A stretch of 64,000 nt of DNA from Halodurantibacterium flavum. GTDB lineage: Bacteria > Pseudomonadota > Alphaproteobacteria > Rhodobacterales > Rhodobacteraceae. Positions within the stretch are counted from its first letter, which is position 1. Each line of letters opens with the position of its first letter. Where the stretch lies: the NCBI RefSeq assembly GCF_042681825.1, contig NZ_JBHUGH010000009.1, positions 385,352-449,351 on the forward strand, read 5' to 3'. Below the pieces are notes generated by a model. The model saw only the letters and a list, made by a program, of their open reading frames with translations, did no database searches and was not told the origin of the DNA. Both the position numbers and the translations under genes were made by a program. Below, piece by piece: positions 1 through 8,357 of the stretch.

Positions 1-822
1 TCGCTTATCCTCTGTGCCGCGCTGATCTGCGGCCTTGCCGCCTTCTGGCTGAGCCAGCGGGAACCCGTGGCGATGGCCGAGGCACTTGTGCCCGAACCGC
101 CGCCGCAGGCCGAGGTGCTGGTGGCCGCCGCGCAGATCGGCCCGGGGCAGCCGCTGGACGCGTCCCTGACCCGCTGGCAAAGCTGGCCGGTCGAGGCGCT
201 GCCCACCGGCGTGATGACCCGCGACAGCGCGCCCGACGCATCGGCCGCATTGCAGGGTCATGTGGCGCGATCCTCTTTCGTCGCGGGCGAGCCGATCCGG
301 ATGGACAAGCTCGCCGGTCCCGGCAGCGGCTTTCTCGCCGCGATCCTGCCATCGGGGCGGCGGGCCGTCGCGGTGCGGATCTCGGCCGAAAACACGGCGG
401 GCGGCTTCATCCTGCCGGACGACCATGTGGACGTGATCCATTCGGTCTCGCGCGCCGGCCCCGACGGATCGTCGGGCGGCGCGGTCAGCCGCACGATCCT
501 GCGCAATGTCCGCGTCCTTGCCATCGATCAGGCCGTCCCCGAGGACGGTTCCCAGTCGCCCACGGCGCTCGGCAAGACCGCGACGCTTGAACTGACGCCG
601 CAGCAGGCGGAAATCATCGCTGCGGCAGAGCTTTCGGGGGCGCTCTCGCTCGCGCTCAGGGCGGCAAGCGACAGCGGACTGGCACAGGTCGAACCCGACG
701 AACCGCAGGACGAAACACAGCCGGAACCGGTCGCAGCCCCACCGAAGGACCGTCAGATCCTTCTGATCCGCTCGGGCCAGAGCGAATACCTCACGAGCAG
801 GATCGCAGGCGGAGGCACGTGA
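1..822 (+). CDS. cpaB: Flp pilus assembly protein CpaB (5' end cut by window edge)
   Basis: The reading frame is open from base 1, so the true start lies upstream. The visible N-terminus is the end of a hydrophobic membrane anchor (ICGLAAFWLS). It is followed by a SAF-type domain typical of CpaB/RcpC (VLVAAAQIGPGQPLDASL, then a second part with VAVRISAENTAGGFILPDDHVDVI). CpaB is a periplasmic protein that assists the Tad secretin. The C-terminus is acidic and proline-rich. The stop overlaps the next gene's GTG codon, so the two are translationally linked. An internal ATG at 67 would remove the membrane anchor and is not the likely start. Confidence 0.9.
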   Translation, partial: SLILCAALICGLAAFWLSQREPVAMAEALVPEPPPQAEVLVAAAQIGPGQPLDASLTRWQSWPVEALPTGVMTRDSAPDASAALQGHVARSSFVAGEPIRMDKLAGPGSGFLAAILPSGRRAVAVRISAENTAGGFILPDDHVDVIHSVSRAGPDGSSGGAVSRTILRNVRVLAIDQAVPEDGSQSPTALGKTATLELTPQQAEIIAAAELSGALSLALRAASDSGLAQVEPDEPQDETQPEPVAAPPKDRQILLIRSGQSEYLTSRIAGGGT

Positions 823-824
823 CC

Positions 825-2033
825 ATGGGCAGGCCCATCGAGACGATCCATCTTCCCCGCGCCGATATCACCGCCTATTGGGCGACCCCCGAAACGGGTG
901 CGTTTCTGGACCGCGCGCGGGTGGACCGCCGGTTTGCCAGCACGACGATCGAGGTGCACCCCGGCGGGATCGAGGCCGCGATCCGGTCTTGTGCGGCTGC
1001 CCGCTCGCCCGACCTGCTGATCCTTGAGGCCCCGCAGGCGGATGAGGGTTTTCTTGCGGACCTTGAGCGTCTGGCCGAACATTGCCTGCCCCATACACGG
1101 GTGATCGTTCTGGGCGCCGCCAATGAGGTCGGCGTGTTTCGCGCCTTTGTGGCCCACGGTGTCAGCGATTACCTGGCCCTGCCCGTCACGGTGCCCGACC
1201 TCGCACTGGCCTGCGGGCGGGCCTTGCCGACCGACGGCGCGGGCCGCCAGGGACGGATCGTCGCCTGTCTGGGGGTACGCGGCGGCGCGGGCGCATCGAG
1301 CGTCACGCAAACCCTTGCGGGCCTGATCGCCGAGGATCTGACGCTGGAAACCCTGCTCGCCGATCTCGATACGGCGGGCGGGAGCCTCGGCCTCGCGCTC
1401 GGGGTCGAGGGGCAGCAGAACGCGACCGTCGAGGCGATGAAGAACGCCGAGCGGCTGGATCAGGCGCTCTTTGACCGGCTTGCGGCACGGCCGCATCCGC
1501 GCCTTGCGGTGCTCTCCGGTCACCCGGACCTGGAGATCGGGACGGCGACGCTCGCCTCGCTCATGCCGGCGTTCGCCGCGACCTGCCGGCGCTACTTTCC
1601 CATGACGCTGCTGGACCTTCCGCGCGGCTGGGACGGGCTGACGCGATCCGCCGTCGGGCTGGCGGATGCGGTGCTGCTGGTGGCCACGCCGGACCTCACC
1701 TCGCTGCGCAATGCCCGGCTGCTGCTGGCGCAGCTTGCGGCGCTGCGGCCCGATGACGAGCCGCCGCATATCGTGCTGAACCAGATCGGCCTGCCGCAAC
1801 AGGAACAGATTGCCCCTGCCCGCTTTGCCGAGGCGCTCGGCAAACCGCTTTCCGCAAGGCTCGGGTTCAATCCGCGCAGCCTGCCGGGCGAAACCTGCAA
1901 GATCGCCGACCGCCGCCTGCGCGAGGCGCTTTTGCCGCTGGCGACCAGCCTCTGCGGCGCGCAGATGCGCAGCCAGCCTGCGCCGCGCCAGGGTCTGGGA
2001 CGGCTTGTGGCGCGGCTGCTGCCCGTGGGCTGA
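825..2033 (+). CDS. cpaE: CpaE/TadZ-like pilus localisation ATPase
   Basis: A 402-residue protein with an N-terminal receiver-like domain (roughly 1-130) and a MinD/ParA-type ATPase domain. The P-loop is deviant: CLGVRGGAGASS has no lysine before the glycines and none at the usual catalytic position, as in many TadZ/CpaE proteins. This suggests weak or absent ATP hydrolysis and a positioning role at the cell pole. A GTG at 819 is also in frame, but the GGAGG at 811-815 is better spaced for ATG 825. It sits between cpaB and the minor pseudopilin genes. Confidence 0.85.
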   Translation: MGRPIETIHLPRADITAYWATPETGAFLDRARVDRRFASTTIEVHPGGIEAAIRSCAAARSPDLLILEAPQADEGFLADLERLAEHCLPHTRVIVLGAANEVGVFRAFVAHGVSDYLALPVTVPDLALACGRALPTDGAGRQGRIVACLGVRGGAGASSVTQTLAGLIAEDLTLETLLADLDTAGGSLGLALGVEGQQNATVEAMKNAERLDQALFDRLAARPHPRLAVLSGHPDLEIGTATLASLMPAFAATCRRYFPMTLLDLPRGWDGLTRSAVGLADAVLLVATPDLTSLRNARLLLAQLAALRPDDEPPHIVLNQIGLPQQEQIAPARFAEALGKPLSARLGFNPRSLPGETCKIADRRLREALLPLATSLCGAQMRSQPAPRQGLGRLVARLLPVG

Positions 2034-2035
2034 CC

Positions 2036-2443
2036 ATGGGCACGCGGCGCTTTCTCTCCTGCACCTCCGGCGCTTCGGCCATCGAGTTCGCGCTGGTGGC
2101 GCCGGTGCTGATGGGCCTCATGCTGGTCATGGTGGATCTCGGCATGGCGGTGGGCGAGAAAATGGCGATCGACCAGTTGCTGCGCGCGGGGGCACAGCTT
2201 GCCATGGCCGATCCCGGGACGGGTCCGGTTCTGACGGCGCTGGCCAGCATGAACGAAGACGCGCCGGGGCGCAGCTTTGCCGTCACGCTGCGCTGCCCCT
2301 GCTCCACGGGCACCTGCACGACCAGCTGCGCGCCCGGCGCGCTTCACAATGCCTACCGGCTGGAGGTGAGTTCGACCTATGACAGCCTGATGACCGGTTT
2401 CAGCCTGCCACTTTCCTCGGTGCTGGAGGTGCGCGTGCGATGA
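2036..2443 (+). CDS. tadE: TadE-family minor pseudopilin
   Basis: A 135-residue protein with the TadE signature near the N-terminus: SGASAIEFALVAPVLMGLML. This is a short basic leader, a Glu at the +5-like position and a hydrophobic helix. The remainder is a small periplasmic domain with four cysteines in a cluster (CPCSTGTCTTSC), which could form disulfides. It starts 2 nt after the cpaE stop and overlaps the next pseudopilin gene by 4 nt (ATGA). It is expected to be processed by the prepilin peptidase and to assist Flp pilus assembly. Confidence 0.85.
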   Translation: MGTRRFLSCTSGASAIEFALVAPVLMGLMLVMVDLGMAVGEKMAIDQLLRAGAQLAMADPGTGPVLTALASMNEDAPGRSFAVTLRCPCSTGTCTTSCAPGALHNAYRLEVSSTYDSLMTGFSLPLSSVLEVRVR

Positions 2444-2817
2444 TGACGCTGTTGCGGCGCATTCTGCGGTGCGGATCCGGGGCGGCCGGGGTGGAATTCG
2501 CGCTGGTCTGCGTCCCGCTGGTGGCGCTGATCGTGGGGATCGTGGAACTTGGCCGCGCGCTCAACCTGCGCAACGAGCTTGCCTATGCGGCCGATCAAGG
2601 GGTGCGCATCCTGCTGATGCAGCAAGGCAGCAGCGCCGCCGAAGAGGCCGTGCGCCAGGGGTTCAGTTTCGGCGGCAGCGAGGATCTTCAGGTCTCGGTG
2701 GTGACCGCCAGCGGCAGCCAGACGCTCGTGGTCAGCTATCCGCTGGACCTGATCGTGCCGGGTCTGAACAAGACGCCGATTTCGCTGCGCATCGAACGCA
2801 AGCTGACGGCACCATGA
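2440..2817 (+). CDS. TadE/TadF-family minor pseudopilin
   Basis: A 125-residue protein with the same pseudopilin N-terminus as its neighbour (GAAGVEFALVCVPLVALIV followed by ELGRALNLRNEL) and a short beta-rich C-terminal domain. It is probably the TadF partner of the preceding TadE. Translation is coupled through an ATGA overlap. It is the last gene of the first tad transcription unit and faces the opposite-strand CpaC-N-like gene 21 nt downstream. Confidence 0.8.
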   Translation: MMTLLRRILRCGSGAAGVEFALVCVPLVALIVGIVELGRALNLRNELAYAADQGVRILLMQQGSSAAEEAVRQGFSFGGSEDLQVSVVTASGSQTLVVSYPLDLIVPGLNKTPISLRIERKLTAP

Positions 2818-2838
2818 CCCAGGGTTAAGACCCCAGGT

Positions 2839-3285
2839 TCAGCGGGGCGGCGCGGCGCCGATCTGCTGGCCCGTTCCGATCTGGCCCGCGACGGTACTGG
2901 CAAAGCCCGCCTCATCCCCCACCGAGAAAACCGGCGTGCAGCGCGCACCACAGGCATAGGTTTCGCGGCTGCGGCCCCGGTGCACGGTGGTCAGGCCCGC
3001 CCCGCCCCCGCTGACCCGTACCATCCGTTCCGACAGCACCTCCCCCTCGGGCGACAGCAGGATGAGGTTCGTGACCCCCGGCGCCCGCCCCGTCAGGATC
3101 AGCGTCTGGTCGTCAAGGATCGTGGCGTCCAGCAATCCGGCATTGCCGATGACAATGGTTCCCAGCGGGTCCTCGACCCGCATGACCTGCGCCATGTCGA
3201 GACCGACCTCCATTCCCCGCCCGGCCCCCTGCGCGAGGGCTGGTATCGCAACGACGCAGAACAAGGCGGCAAGGGCGTGTTTCAT
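2839..3285 (-). CDS. Stand-alone pilus-assembly N-domain protein (CpaC/RcpA N-terminus-like)
   Basis: A 148-residue exported protein: signal peptide MKHALAALFCVVAIPALAQG, then a domain resembling the N-terminal domain of the secretin CpaC/RcpA (VMRVEDPLGTIVIGNAGLLD, TLILTGRAPGVTNLILLSPEG). That part normally precedes the ring-forming secretin domain, which is absent here. The C-terminal third has a cysteine pair (YACGARC). GGAG lies 7 nt before the ATG. It is on the opposite strand between the pseudopilin and flp units. The family match is by motif only; its role as a secretin accessory is inferred. Confidence 0.7.
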   Translation of the reverse strand: MKHALAALFCVVAIPALAQGAGRGMEVGLDMAQVMRVEDPLGTIVIGNAGLLDATILDDQTLILTGRAPGVTNLILLSPEGEVLSERMVRVSGGGAGLTTVHRGRSRETYACGARCTPVFSVGDEAGFASTVAGQIGTGQQIGAAPPR

Positions 3286-3525
3286 GGCAATCTCCGGTAT
3301 TCGGGGCAGTATAACACGGCGCGGGCCACGATCTCTTTATCTACATGGTCTAGTCCATGGTGACGGGACCCATGCCAAACGGACTAGGCCGCGCGGGAAG
3401 ATGTGAAAAACTGGTTAACCCATTTGGGCGAATTGTGAAAATCAAGACTCAGGCGCATCGTTTGTTCCAGAAGCCGCAGGAACAAGGCGGCAGATCTTCT
3501 CCAGCCAGCACAAGGAAGCCAGACC
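3286..3525 (+). promoter_or_regulatory. Divergent control region between CpaC-N-like gene and flp
   Basis: This 240-nt gap must hold the promoters for the minus-strand gene and for flp. An inverted repeat CATGG/CCATG lies at 3344-3359. TGTGAAAA occurs twice on the plus strand at 3402-3409 and 3434-3441, 32 nt apart (about three helical turns). A palindromic GGTTAACC lies at 3413-3420. No canonical CtrA site was found. Assigning these as regulator sites is inference. Confidence 0.3.
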
Positions 3526-3687
3526 ATGAAACTCCTCTCCCGCTTTGCAAAAGACGAATCCGGCGCAACCGCGATCGAGTATGGCCTTATCGCGGCGCTT
3601 CTCTCGGTCGCGATCATTGCCGGTCTTCAGACGATCAATCTGGGCGAAGTGTTCACCGGAATCGGTACGGCTATCTCAGAGCGCTAA
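3526..3687 (+). CDS. flp: Flp/Fap-type IVb major pilin
   Basis: A 53-residue pilin. It has a short basic leader (MKLLSRFAKDESG) with the prepilin-peptidase cleavage site after Gly13, mature Ala-Thr-Ala-Ile-Glu-Tyr (the Glu+5/Tyr+6 pair of Flp pilins), then a single hydrophobic helix (GLIAALLSVAIIAGLQ). The length is normal for the family. AAGGAAG at 3512-3518 is a good ribosome binding site 7 nt before the ATG. It lies alone ahead of a strong hairpin and then cpaF. The matching prepilin peptidase is not in the window. Confidence 0.92.
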   Translation: MKLLSRFAKDESGATAIEYGLIAALLSVAIIAGLQTINLGEVFTGIGTAISER

Positions 3688-3704
3688 CCGCGAAGATCGC
3701 GCGC

Positions 3705-3730
3705 CTCACGGGGCCATCGTGCCCCGTGAG
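3705..3730 (+). terminator. Strong hairpin between flp and cpaF (attenuator or 3' stabiliser)
   Basis: A perfect 10-bp stem (CTCACGGGGC at 3705-3714 paired with GCCCCGTGAG at 3721-3730) with a 6-nt loop. The next bases are TCCTCT, not a T run, so termination is probably partial. It would let abundant pilin mRNA exceed the mRNA for the assembly machinery, or protect its 3' end. Confidence 0.6.
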
Positions 3731-3756
3731 TCCTCTAACAGTTTGCGGAGCGCGCC

Positions 3757-5154
3757 ATGTTCGGCAAGAAGATCGCCGCCGGCCAAGCAGAACCCGTCAG
3801 GGCACCGGCGCAAGCCTCGGCGGGCACGCACGCAACAATCCCGCGCCCGGCCGAGCCGTCGGAACGCCCCGAGAGTTTCTACACCCTCAAATCCCAGCTT
3901 TTCGGCGCATTGGTCGATGTGATCGACGTCGCGAACCTCGCGCAGATGGAGCCGGACAAGGTGCGCGAGGAACTGCGCGACGTGTTGTCCGAGATCATCA
4001 GCAGCCGCAAGATTCAGGTCTCGGTCGCCGAACAGGAAGAGCTTTTCGTCGAGATCTGCAACGACATCATGGGCTACGGCCCGCTGGAACCCCTGCTGGC
4101 CCGCGACGATATCGCCGATATCATGGTCAATGGCAGCAGCCGCATCTTCATCGAGGTCAACGGCCGGATACAGGAAACCGATATCCGGTTCCGCGACAAC
4201 ACGCAGCTTCTGAATGTCTGCCAGCGCATCGTGAGCCAGGTCGGGCGCCGCGTCGATGAATCCAGCCCGATCTGCGACGCCCGCCTGCCCGACGGATCGC
4301 GCGTCAACGTCATCGCACCGCCGCTTGCCATTGATGGCCCCAGCCTGACCATCCGCAAGTTCAAGAAGGACAAGCTGACGCTAGACCAGCTTGTGGGGTT
4401 CGGGGCGATCACCCCCGAGGGGGCGGAGATCCTCAAGATCATCGGGCGCGTGCGCTGCAACGTCATCATCTCGGGCGGGACGGGCTCGGGCAAGACCACG
4501 CTTCTCAACACGCTCACCCGCTATATCGACGATGGCGAGCGGATCATCACCTGCGAGGATTCGGCCGAACTGCAGCTGCAGCAGCGCCACGTCGTGCGGC
4601 TGGAGACGCGGCCCGCGAACCTCGAGGGCGAGGGTGAGATCACCATGCGCGAACTGGTCAAGAACTGCCTGCGGATGCGGCCCGAACGCATCATCGTGGG
4701 CGAGGTGCGCGGGCCCGAGGTTTTCGACCTTCTGCAGGCGATGAACACCGGCCATGACGGGTCGATGGGCACGATCCACTCGAACTCGCCGCGCGAATGT
4801 CTGAAACGGATCGAGTCGATGATCGCCATGGGGGGCTTCACCCTTCCCGCCCGGACGGTGCGAGAGCTTATCGTCGGTTCGGTCGATGTCATCATCCAGG
4901 CCGCGCGGCTGCGCGACGGTTCGCGCCGCATCACCCATATCACCGAGGTCCTGGGCATGGAGGAGGACGTGATCACCACGCAGGATCTCTTTGTCTACGA
5001 CATCCTGGGCGAGGACGCGGACGGGCGCATCATCGGGCGGCACCGGTCCACCGGCATCGGCCGCCCCGGCTTCTGGCAGCGGGCCGCCTATTACGGCGAA
5101 GATCGCAGGCTGGCCGAGGCATTGGCGGCCTCCGAAGCGCCGTCCCCGGACTGA
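3757..5154 (+). CDS. cpaF: Tad pilus assembly ATPase CpaF/TadA
   Basis: A 465-residue secretion ATPase of the type II/IV family, which powers Flp pilin polymerisation at the inner membrane. The Walker A motif SGGTGSGKTT is near residue 240 and the Walker B region RIIVGEVRGPEVFDLL near 310. The aspartate and histidine boxes lie around CEDSAELQLQQRHVVRLETR and NTGHDGSMGTIHSN. The N-terminal helical domain (DIMGYGPLEPLL, DIADIMVNG) is typical. It starts 26 nt after the flp hairpin with a GGAG upstream, and ends 1 nt before tadB. Confidence 0.95.
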   Translation: MFGKKIAAGQAEPVRAPAQASAGTHATIPRPAEPSERPESFYTLKSQLFGALVDVIDVANLAQMEPDKVREELRDVLSEIISSRKIQVSVAEQEELFVEICNDIMGYGPLEPLLARDDIADIMVNGSSRIFIEVNGRIQETDIRFRDNTQLLNVCQRIVSQVGRRVDESSPICDARLPDGSRVNVIAPPLAIDGPSLTIRKFKKDKLTLDQLVGFGAITPEGAEILKIIGRVRCNVIISGGTGSGKTTLLNTLTRYIDDGERIITCEDSAELQLQQRHVVRLETRPANLEGEGEITMRELVKNCLRMRPERIIVGEVRGPEVFDLLQAMNTGHDGSMGTIHSNSPRECLKRIESMIAMGGFTLPARTVRELIVGSVDVIIQAARLRDGSRRITHITEVLGMEEDVITTQDLFVYDILGEDADGRIIGRHRSTGIGRPGFWQRAAYYGEDRRLAEALAASEAPSPD

Positions 5155-5155
5155 G

Positions 5156-6154
5156 ATGTCGGCGGTCCTTCTGCCCCTTCTGACCGCCCTGGCCGCCGCA
5201 CTGGCGGGCGGCTTCGCGATGACGGCGATCCTTTATCCGCGGCTGCGGCAGGCACACGCGCTGCGGCGGCGGGTCGATCGTATCGCTGCATCGGGTGCCG
5301 AGATCGCGGCCAGCCCACAGGATGAGGACGCCCGCCGCCGCCAGCTGGCGGTCGAGAAATCCTTGCGGCAGCTTGAGGAAAAACGCAGCGATCACGCGCG
5401 GCAGAACGGCCGCCTGACGCTGGGCCAGCGGTTGCAGCAGGCAGATCTGGACTGGACACGGCAGACCTACCTGATCGTGTCGCTGGGGGCGGGGGTCGTT
5501 TCCGCGCTTCTGCTCTATCTTTCGGGCCTGCCGGGCGTGGTGGCGCTGCCGGGCGGTATGCTGGGCGGCTGGCGCCTGCCCGTCATCTATGTGAACCGCC
5601 GCCGCAACAGCCGTTTCCGTAAGTTCACCGCAGGCTTTCCCGGGGCGATCGACGTGATCGTGCGCGGCATCCGCGCGGGGCTGCCGCTTGCGGATTGCAT
5701 GAAGATCATCGCCGCCGAAGCCCCCGAACCGATCCGGTCCGAGTTCCGGACCGTGGTCGAGGAGCAGATGCTGGGAATGCCGATGCCCGACGCCGTTCAG
5801 CGCCTGGCCGACCGGCTGCCGCTGACCGAAGCGCGGTTCTTCGCCATCGTCATCACCATCCAGTACCGCACCGGCGGCAGCCTGTCCGAGGCCTTGGGCA
5901 ATCTGGCGCGCGTCCTGCGGGAAAGGCGCAAGATGCAGGAGAAGATCAAGGCGATGAGCGCCGAGGCGAAGGCATCGGGCGGGATCATCGGGGCACTGCC
6001 GGTCGTCGTGGCCTTTGTCGTGTGGCTGACCAGCCCGGATTACATCTCGCTCCTGGCGACGACCTTCACCGGGAACGCGGTTCTGGTGGCGAGCGGGCTC
6101 TGGATGCTCATGGGGGTGCTCGTGATGCGCAAGATGATCAACTTCGACTTCTGA
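5156..6154 (+). CDS. tadB: Tad pilus inner-membrane platform protein TadB
   Basis: A 332-residue polytopic protein with an N-terminal membrane segment, a charged cytoplasmic stretch, two central helices, the T2SSF domain (FPGAIDVIVRGIRAGLPL, RTGGSLSEALGNLARVLRER) and C-terminal helices. It partners TadC and CpaF in the inner-membrane assembly platform. ATG 5156 directly follows the cpaF stop and precedes the first membrane helix. Longer in-frame extension upstream would lie inside cpaF and is rejected. Confidence 0.92.
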   Translation: MSAVLLPLLTALAAALAGGFAMTAILYPRLRQAHALRRRVDRIAASGAEIAASPQDEDARRRQLAVEKSLRQLEEKRSDHARQNGRLTLGQRLQQADLDWTRQTYLIVSLGAGVVSALLLYLSGLPGVVALPGGMLGGWRLPVIYVNRRRNSRFRKFTAGFPGAIDVIVRGIRAGLPLADCMKIIAAEAPEPIRSEFRTVVEEQMLGMPMPDAVQRLADRLPLTEARFFAIVITIQYRTGGSLSEALGNLARVLRERRKMQEKIKAMSAEAKASGGIIGALPVVVAFVVWLTSPDYISLLATTFTGNAVLVASGLWMLMGVLVMRKMINFDF

Positions 6155-6163
6155 GGATGTGCG

Positions 6164-7099
6164 ATGGAAATGCTGCCGCTACAGTCGATCCTTGCAGGCC
6201 TCGCGGTGGCGGCGCTGGTGCTGGCCGTCTTCTGGCCCCAGCTTGCCGGCAGCCGGCTTGAGGCACGCATCCGCGCCATCGAGGGGCGGGCCGCCCCGGT
6301 CCGGCCCGCACGGAAGGCGCGCAAGGAAATCTCGCTCAAGTCCGAGCCGCGGCGGCTCTTCAAGCTGATCGTCGACCGCTTCAACCTGACGCGGCAGGCC
6401 GAGAGCAGCGATCTTGTGCAAAAACTGCGCATGGCGGGCTATCGCGGGCAGGGCCCGGTCCTGACCTTCGTCGCGGCGCGGCTGCTGTCGCCCCCGGTTC
6501 TGTTCCTGCTGGCGGCGATCTATCTCTTTGCCGTGGCCCCGTTCGACCTGCCCCCGATCCTGCGGCTGGCGATGGCCGGGGGCTTCGGGGCCCTGGGCTA
6601 TTACGCGCCCGACATCTTTCTGCGCAACCGGATCAGCAAGCGTCAGACCACGATCCGGCGCGGCTGGCCCGAGGCGCTGGATCTGATGCTCATCTGTGTC
6701 GAAAGCGGGATGAGCATCGAGGGCGCCTTTCGCAAGGTGGCGCAGGAAATCGGCGCCCAGTCGCCCGAACTGGCCGAGGAACTCGCCCTGACCAATGCCG
6801 AGCTTGCCTATCTGGAGAACCGGCGCCAGGCCTATGAGAACCTCGGCACCCGGACGGGACTGGAGGGGGTAAAGGCCACCATGACCAGCCTGATCCAGGC
6901 CGAGAAATACGGCACCTCCATCGGTCAGTCGCTGCGGGTCCTGGCGCAGGAAAACCGCGACATGCGGATGAACGAGGCCGAAAAGCGCGCCGCCGCCCTG
7001 CCGCCCAAGCTCACCGTGCCGATGATCCTGTTCTTCCTGCCCGTCCTTTTCGCAGTCATCATCACCCCGGCGATCATCCAGGTCGCCAAGCTGCCATGA
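6164..7099 (+). CDS. tadC: Tad pilus inner-membrane platform protein TadC
   Basis: A 311-residue T2SSF-family protein with a first TM at residues 8-25, a basic cytoplasmic segment, two helices in the middle, the T2SSF core (GWPEALDLMLICVESGMSIE, LIQAEKYGTSIGQSLRVLAQ) and a terminal helix. It pairs with TadB. It overlaps tadG by 4 nt. No tadD TPR gene follows, unlike many Tad loci. Confidence 0.92.
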   Translation: MEMLPLQSILAGLAVAALVLAVFWPQLAGSRLEARIRAIEGRAAPVRPARKARKEISLKSEPRRLFKLIVDRFNLTRQAESSDLVQKLRMAGYRGQGPVLTFVAARLLSPPVLFLLAAIYLFAVAPFDLPPILRLAMAGGFGALGYYAPDIFLRNRISKRQTTIRRGWPEALDLMLICVESGMSIEGAFRKVAQEIGAQSPELAEELALTNAELAYLENRRQAYENLGTRTGLEGVKATMTSLIQAEKYGTSIGQSLRVLAQENRDMRMNEAEKRAAALPPKLTVPMILFFLPVLFAVIITPAIIQVAKLP

Positions 7100-8289
7100 C
7101 CGCCGTGTCCACAGCCCGGCGGTTTGGCCGACATGAAGGCGGGGCGGTTGCGATCATCGCCGCGATCCTCTTTCCGCTGATCCTCGCGGCGCTGGGTCTG
7201 GGGATGGAAACGGGCCTCTGGTACATGAGCCAGCGCAAGCTGCAACACCTTGCCGATGTTGCGGCCCATGCCGGGGCCGTCGAGCGACGCAAGGGGCCGG
7301 ACGCCACGGCGATCCGTGCGGTAGCGACGGCGACGGCCGTCGCAGGCGGTCATTCCGGTGCGGGCACCACCACCACCGTGACGCCATCGGCCCGCGGGGA
7401 CAGCCTGTCGGTCGAGGTCGAGCTGGAACGGGTCATGCCCCGCCTCTTTTCAGGGTTCTTTGTGGACGGCGCCATGGTCGTGCGCGCACGGGCGCTGGCG
7501 CGGGTGCAGGGCGACGGGGCCAGCGCCTGCGTCCTCGCCCTGTCACCCGATGCGAGCCGGGCCGTCAACGTGGCCGGCAGCGCGCAGGTCAATCTGGAAG
7601 GGTGCGACCTGATGGTCGCCTCGAACGCCACGAACTCGCTGAGCTTCGGCGCGCAGATCACCATCCGCGAGGGCTGCGCCTATACCCGGGGCGGGGTCGA
7701 GGGCGCGCAGAACCTCCGGCTTCTCGACACCGGCTGCACGACCGTCCGCCAGATCGTGAACATGCCGTCCGACCCCTACCAGGGCCTGCAATACCCGACC
7801 CAGGCCCATTGTGGCGGGCAATGGAACGGCCTGACCGTGCGCTGTTTCGGCGATCTCGTGCTGGAGGAAAGCAATCTCCATTCCAACAGCATCTACCTGA
7901 TCACCGGACGGCTGAGCACGCGGTCGAACAGCGAGCTCAGTGCCTCCAACGTGTCCTTCGTGCTGAACGGATCGGGCTATATCAGCATTCAGGGCAATGC
8001 GAACATGCAGTTCACCGCGCCCACCGGCGGGCCGCTGGCCGGTATCCTCTTTTCCGGCGCGCAGCCCGCGAGCAGCACGAACGACCTGCGCGGGACGCCG
8101 GGCACGGTCTTTGGCGGCACGATCTACTTTCCGCAATCCGCCGTCAGCTATTCCGGCAACTCGGCCGCCAATTGCACCTCGATCGTGGCGCACCGGATCA
8201 CCTTTACCGGCAATTCCGCGATGAACTGCCGGGGGAACCCGTCGCAGCAACGCGACTACACCTCAAGCAACGTCGCGCTGGTGGAATGA
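7096..8289 (+). CDS. tadG: TadG-related pilus protein with beta-rich C-terminal region
   Basis: A 397-residue protein. The N-terminus is TadE/G-like (EGGAVAIIAAILFPLILAAL, then WYMSQRKLQHLADVAAHAGA), which anchors it in the inner membrane. From about residue 150 the sequence becomes rich in Asn, Ser, Gly and Thr with short repeating hydrophobic positions and paired cysteines (SNSELSASNVSFVLNGSGYI). This looks like a beta-helix-type fold, often seen in TadG-related proteins. It may shape or present the pilus tip at the surface. It is the last gene of the flp unit. Confidence 0.8.
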   Translation: MTAVSTARRFGRHEGGAVAIIAAILFPLILAALGLGMETGLWYMSQRKLQHLADVAAHAGAVERRKGPDATAIRAVATATAVAGGHSGAGTTTTVTPSARGDSLSVEVELERVMPRLFSGFFVDGAMVVRARALARVQGDGASACVLALSPDASRAVNVAGSAQVNLEGCDLMVASNATNSLSFGAQITIREGCAYTRGGVEGAQNLRLLDTGCTTVRQIVNMPSDPYQGLQYPTQAHCGGQWNGLTVRCFGDLVLEESNLHSNSIYLITGRLSTRSNSELSASNVSFVLNGSGYISIQGNANMQFTAPTGGPLAGILFSGAQPASSTNDLRGTPGTVFGGTIYFPQSAVSYSGNSAANCTSIVAHRITFTGNSAMNCRGNPSQQRDYTSSNVALVE

Positions 8290-8307
8290 AGCGCCGCGCA
8301 AGGCGAC

Positions 8308-8333
8308 GGCCCGACCCCCGCAGGGATCGGGCC
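8308..8333. terminator. Hairpin between convergent tadG and degP-like genes
   Basis: GGCCCGA at 8308-8314 pairs with TCGGGCC at 8327-8333, and the inner CCC/GGG extends the stem past a one-base bulge. It sits in the 68-nt gap between two convergent genes, where a bidirectional terminator is expected. There is no clear T run on either side. Confidence 0.45.
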
Positions 8334-8357
8334 ACCGGGGGCAGCGCCCGCGATCAA

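Noticed and set aside
3402..3441. A CtrA box upstream of flp.
   Set aside because: The TTAA-N7-TTAA spacing is not present; only a single GGTTAACC and two TGTGAAAA copies were found.
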